Origin: Fasciolopsis buskii
Lineage: Eukaryota > Platyhelminthes > Trematoda > Plagiorchiida > Fasciolidae
DNA: 64,000 nucleotides
Direction: 5' to 3'
Assembly (NCBI GenBank): GCA_008360955.1
Contig: LUCM01001605.1
Span: 46,976-110,975, forward strand
In this document: in pieces, positions 61,520 through 64,000 of the stretch
Layout of the letters: the number at the start of each line of letters is the position of its first letter
Position numbering within the stretch: position 1 is the first letter of the stretch
Program-made: the position numbers and the translations under genes
The notes under the pieces: model-generated
Seen by the model: the letters and a program-made list of their open reading frames with translations, nothing else
Databases searched by the model: none
What the model was told of the DNA's origin: nothing

Positions 61520-61656
61520 CTCACTTGTTGTCCGATGTATCGAAGGGTCGGATGATCGTTCGAAGGATGATAGGTTGAGCAGGTTCGTTGAAAATAGCGA
61601 GAACACAACATTGTCATTTGATGACTCATAACTCAATCAGAGGTAGGAGTTAAGAT

Positions 61657-61676
61657 GCATATATATATATATATGC
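61657..61676 (+). promoter_or_regulatory. (TA)n tract in TATA-box position of the 61.8-kb gene
   Basis: The tract ends about 52 bases before the presumed 5'UTR donor at 61728, the same spacing as TATTTAAA at the 28.6-kb gene. Confidence 0.45.
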
Positions 61677-61727
61677 AATTAAAGACATGACCGATCGTAC
61701 CTACTCACATCCGAAGCTCATATTAGT

Positions 61728-61764
61728 GTAAGCTCAAAACCTCTTAATATGTTTCATTTTCCAG
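61728..61764 (+). other. 5'UTR mini-intron of the 61.8-kb gene
   Basis: Donor GTAAGC and acceptor TTTCATTTTCCAG, 37 bp. Alternatively the acceptor could receive a spliced leader. Confidence 0.5.
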
Positions 61765-61785
61765 TTCTTCGCTCGTTTCGCCTAA

Positions 61786-62452
61786 ATGTCCGGGCAGTCA
61801 ATTCTAATCACTCTATTTGTTGTGTGCTGCGTTGTCGATGGTATGGCGAGACAACCGTTTCCAGGAGGGCTATCAGACCTCAAAGGGATCCCAAATATTG
61901 AAAATATTGTAGGTAAGTACTCTTCGAATGCATCAATCAGCATGTCCAGTAGGCTAATTTAGCCTGACTATATCTCTAAAGCTATCAGGTCTGTCATTAT
62001 TGTACTATGCAATGAAAAATATTTAGATATGCCTTAATCATGTTTTGTTGAAGTCGACATGTTACTCTAATCAGGCCAGTAATCTCCGCCGTAAGAGATA
62101 ACACATCAGCTGATCATACTGGAAACACGACCCTACTGAAATCGATTTACTATTCCCTTTATTTGACCCGTATTCTATCTGATGCTTGAAAATCTTCCCG
62201 CTTTCTCTTATTTGTCCGAATATTCTAGAATACGAAGACGATGAGGAAGACGATACACCATCATTTCCCCGCAAACCACAAACTGATCTCAACTTGGGTT
62301 CTTCGGTGAACATTCCAGACGAAACGGAAGAAACAGATGATGATTTCGGCTGTCCCCCAGTTGGCTCTGTGCAAAAACAGCATCGATCGAAATCTTCCAC
62401 AGAACATTCCACATGTGACTGTGCCTCAAAAATTCGGAAGCAAGCATTATGA
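61786..62452 (+). CDS. Small secreted acidic protein, 116 aa, two exons
   Basis: Exon 1 is 61786-61912 (127 nt) and exon 2 is 62229-62452 (224 nt). A GTAAGT donor and ATATTCTAG acceptor join them in phase 1. MSGQSILITLFVVCCVVDG is a clear signal peptide, then ARQPFPGGLSDLKGIPNIEN. Exon 2 opens with an acidic run (YEDDEEDD), continues through SFPRKPQTDLNLGSSVNIPD and ETEETDDDFGCPPVG, and ends in a basic tail with STCDCASKIRKQAL. The mature protein has three cysteines, no repeat and no recognised domain; much of it is probably disordered. Exon 1 has the same length and phase as in the 28.6-kb Cys-rich gene, although the mature sequences are unrelated. The minus strand is also open across exon 2 (139 codons), but it lacks splice support and I read it as a shadow. 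Confidence 0.72.
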
Positions 62453-64000
62453 AATTCTACCGTCAAGGGGAAAGGAAAACAGCCGAGCATAAACCGCTAG
62501 GTGGCTGGTTTCCCGTCTAATAGACTATCAGGTCGAACGCAAATGTAAAACAATGTGTTGCCCGATTCATTATTTTTTACTCCTCACGAACATTTTGTAC
62601 AATCAATCAACAAATACATTCATTAGATAAGCAATGAACTATCGTTTTTAATCTGTCATACAAGAGATTCACAATGAATTTCACATTGTCGTTAGACAAT
62701 CGACGACAGCTAACATTCGAAATAGTCTCTGTTTTTGTGTAATCGATCACCATTTTGTTTTAAACTGTATTGTTGATTATTGAGATGATGTTTATGATTG
62801 TTACTTACAATTTTATTATTTCAGAAGGATGTTTTATCATACACTTTTTAGAACTTATTAGCTATCAGACCAAATAGATATGAATATCTGCTTCCAACAG
62901 TCACTGACAAAAAGTATCCCTAGAATATTCCTTTGTTAGCCGACAGAATAGTGGGCATCATCTAAATTCTTTTCTTTTCCTAATGATTATTGAGCTTTCT
63001 GTGTTTAACCAAAAAGAAAAGGTGTGAATTTTGAGGATTTTTAAAGTGCGGCCAGTGTGATCGCAACGAGGCCAGATACGAAAATGGCATGAAGTAAATT
63101 GTTGCGTTTAGGCGTTTGATAGTCTCTAGTGTATGCACGTGTTCGTTTGTGTGACACACTGACTACTCCGGGCTGACATTGGTCTCTGTCGACGTTAGCA
63201 CATCTAGTGGGCCTGAATTAATCAATAGGCACAATTTCCATCAAATAAAACTAACTTTCTATTTGGAAATTTCTTAATTTACCGGTAGTTGCCCCGTGGT
63301 AACCTCAGTCACAGATCACTGAGATTTGCAAATTCACTGACGAGACTCTTATCGAAAAGCAGATTAGCTACCGTCAGCTTACCGGAAGCAACTTAGTGAG
63401 AGAACATTCACCCGGTAAAATGGATATCCTAGCATTTATTTTCACCAAAAGTATGCACTTCTATGGCCTTCCCACTGCATCGGATCTACGATAAGAATTT
63501 TTCTGCGAATGCAAGTACCAACTGTGGGGCAATTTGAGCGACCGAAATTTTTCTGCCCATAACAACAATAACATTTTGGCCGATTTGCACCCCGTGGTAC
63601 TGATCATCCACGATCAATAATACATATGACACTAATGATGTTCACTTTTATTTTAATAACTTAAAGAACCTCAGCAAACTAATTGTAGCCCAATGAAACA
63701 AATCGGTGAACGGGTTATCAAACTTTGGAGGGACAAAAACGTATCAATCAAAAATTGGATCAAACGGACATGTATCCTTGGTGGTTTTGTAGCTGATTGA
63801 TTGGCAGGTTGTCACCCATGTATACTTACACACACTTTAGTAGGTTTGCTATTTCGATGAGTTGAAAAATCAAGGTCAAACTGTTCCAACATCAGTTCCT
63901 CAGGGCAAATTAATTCACTGCCTCGTGCCAAGCACAGCGACGCATGGACGCAGTATCAATGGGCGATGAATATTTACTAGGATGACATTTGAACTGTTCT
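62453..64000. other. 3' flank, no supported gene
   Basis: AT-rich sequence without recognisable exons or repeats. The 3'UTR of the 61.8-kb gene should occupy the first part; no clean AATAAA was found close to the stop. Confidence 0.45.

Noticed and set aside
62071..62490. 139-codon minus-strand frame
   Set aside because: Antisense of exon 2 of the acidic secreted gene; its serine runs are the complement of acidic codons, and it lacks splice sites.
1..64000. CRISPR arrays, bacterial operons, prophage or plasmid features
   Set aside because: None are seen; the sequence is eukaryotic in every respect.

Overview
This is a gene-poor, repeat-rich eukaryotic window. The best fit is a parasitic flatworm of the trematode (fluke) type. 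It has no operons and no long ORFs; coding potential sits in short exons with GT/AG boundaries. It carries many degenerate tRNA-derived SINEs, tails of LINE reverse-transcriptase genes and (TA)n tracts. The species is not determined; a fluke is inferred from the LINE tail protein (tryptophan-rich, WQRGMRK and GWGPKDS motifs) and the genome style.

The best-supported genes encode small secreted proteins. Two are paralogues with the same two-exon structure: 28635-29311 (minus) and 41586-42622 (plus). Each has a signal-peptide exon ending in phase 1, then a 164-nt exon with the cysteine frame C-x2-C-x2-C-x4-CC-x2-C-x5-C-x4-C and a GPPPHV tail. A third, broken copy lies at 37215-37872 (minus). An unrelated secreted acidic protein at 61786-62452 (plus) has the same layout: 5'UTR mini-intron, signal exon of 127 nt, phase-1 intron, unique second exon. 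A signal-peptide exon at 2902-3049 and an orphan cysteine-rich terminal exon at 13142-13302 (both minus) also use phase-1 junctions. A (TA)n tract or TATTTAAA box lies about 50-60 nt before the first donor or ATG in these loci.

Layout: 0-9 kb, repeats and one signal exon; 9-14 kb, a Penelope-like RT relic and the orphan Cys-rich exon; 14-27 kb, SINE and LINE debris and a small signal-peptide ORF; 28-43 kb, the Cys-rich family cluster with many SINEs and a 5S-rRNA-like sequence; 42.8-51.2 kb, several candidate terminal exons, an assembly join at 43.5 kb and LINE relics; 52-61 kb, mostly repeats; 61.6-62.5 kb, the acidic secreted gene.

Two SINE-like families dominate. Family A (about 155 bp, 14 copies listed) is tRNA-derived and ends in TTATTTCATTAATAAA. 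Family B (about 430 bp) has a central tRNA-like region and often carries an inverted copy of its own 3' end at its 5' side; one copy sits in the intron of the 42-kb gene between 12-bp direct repeats. All gene models come from reading the sequence only, without transcript or database evidence.
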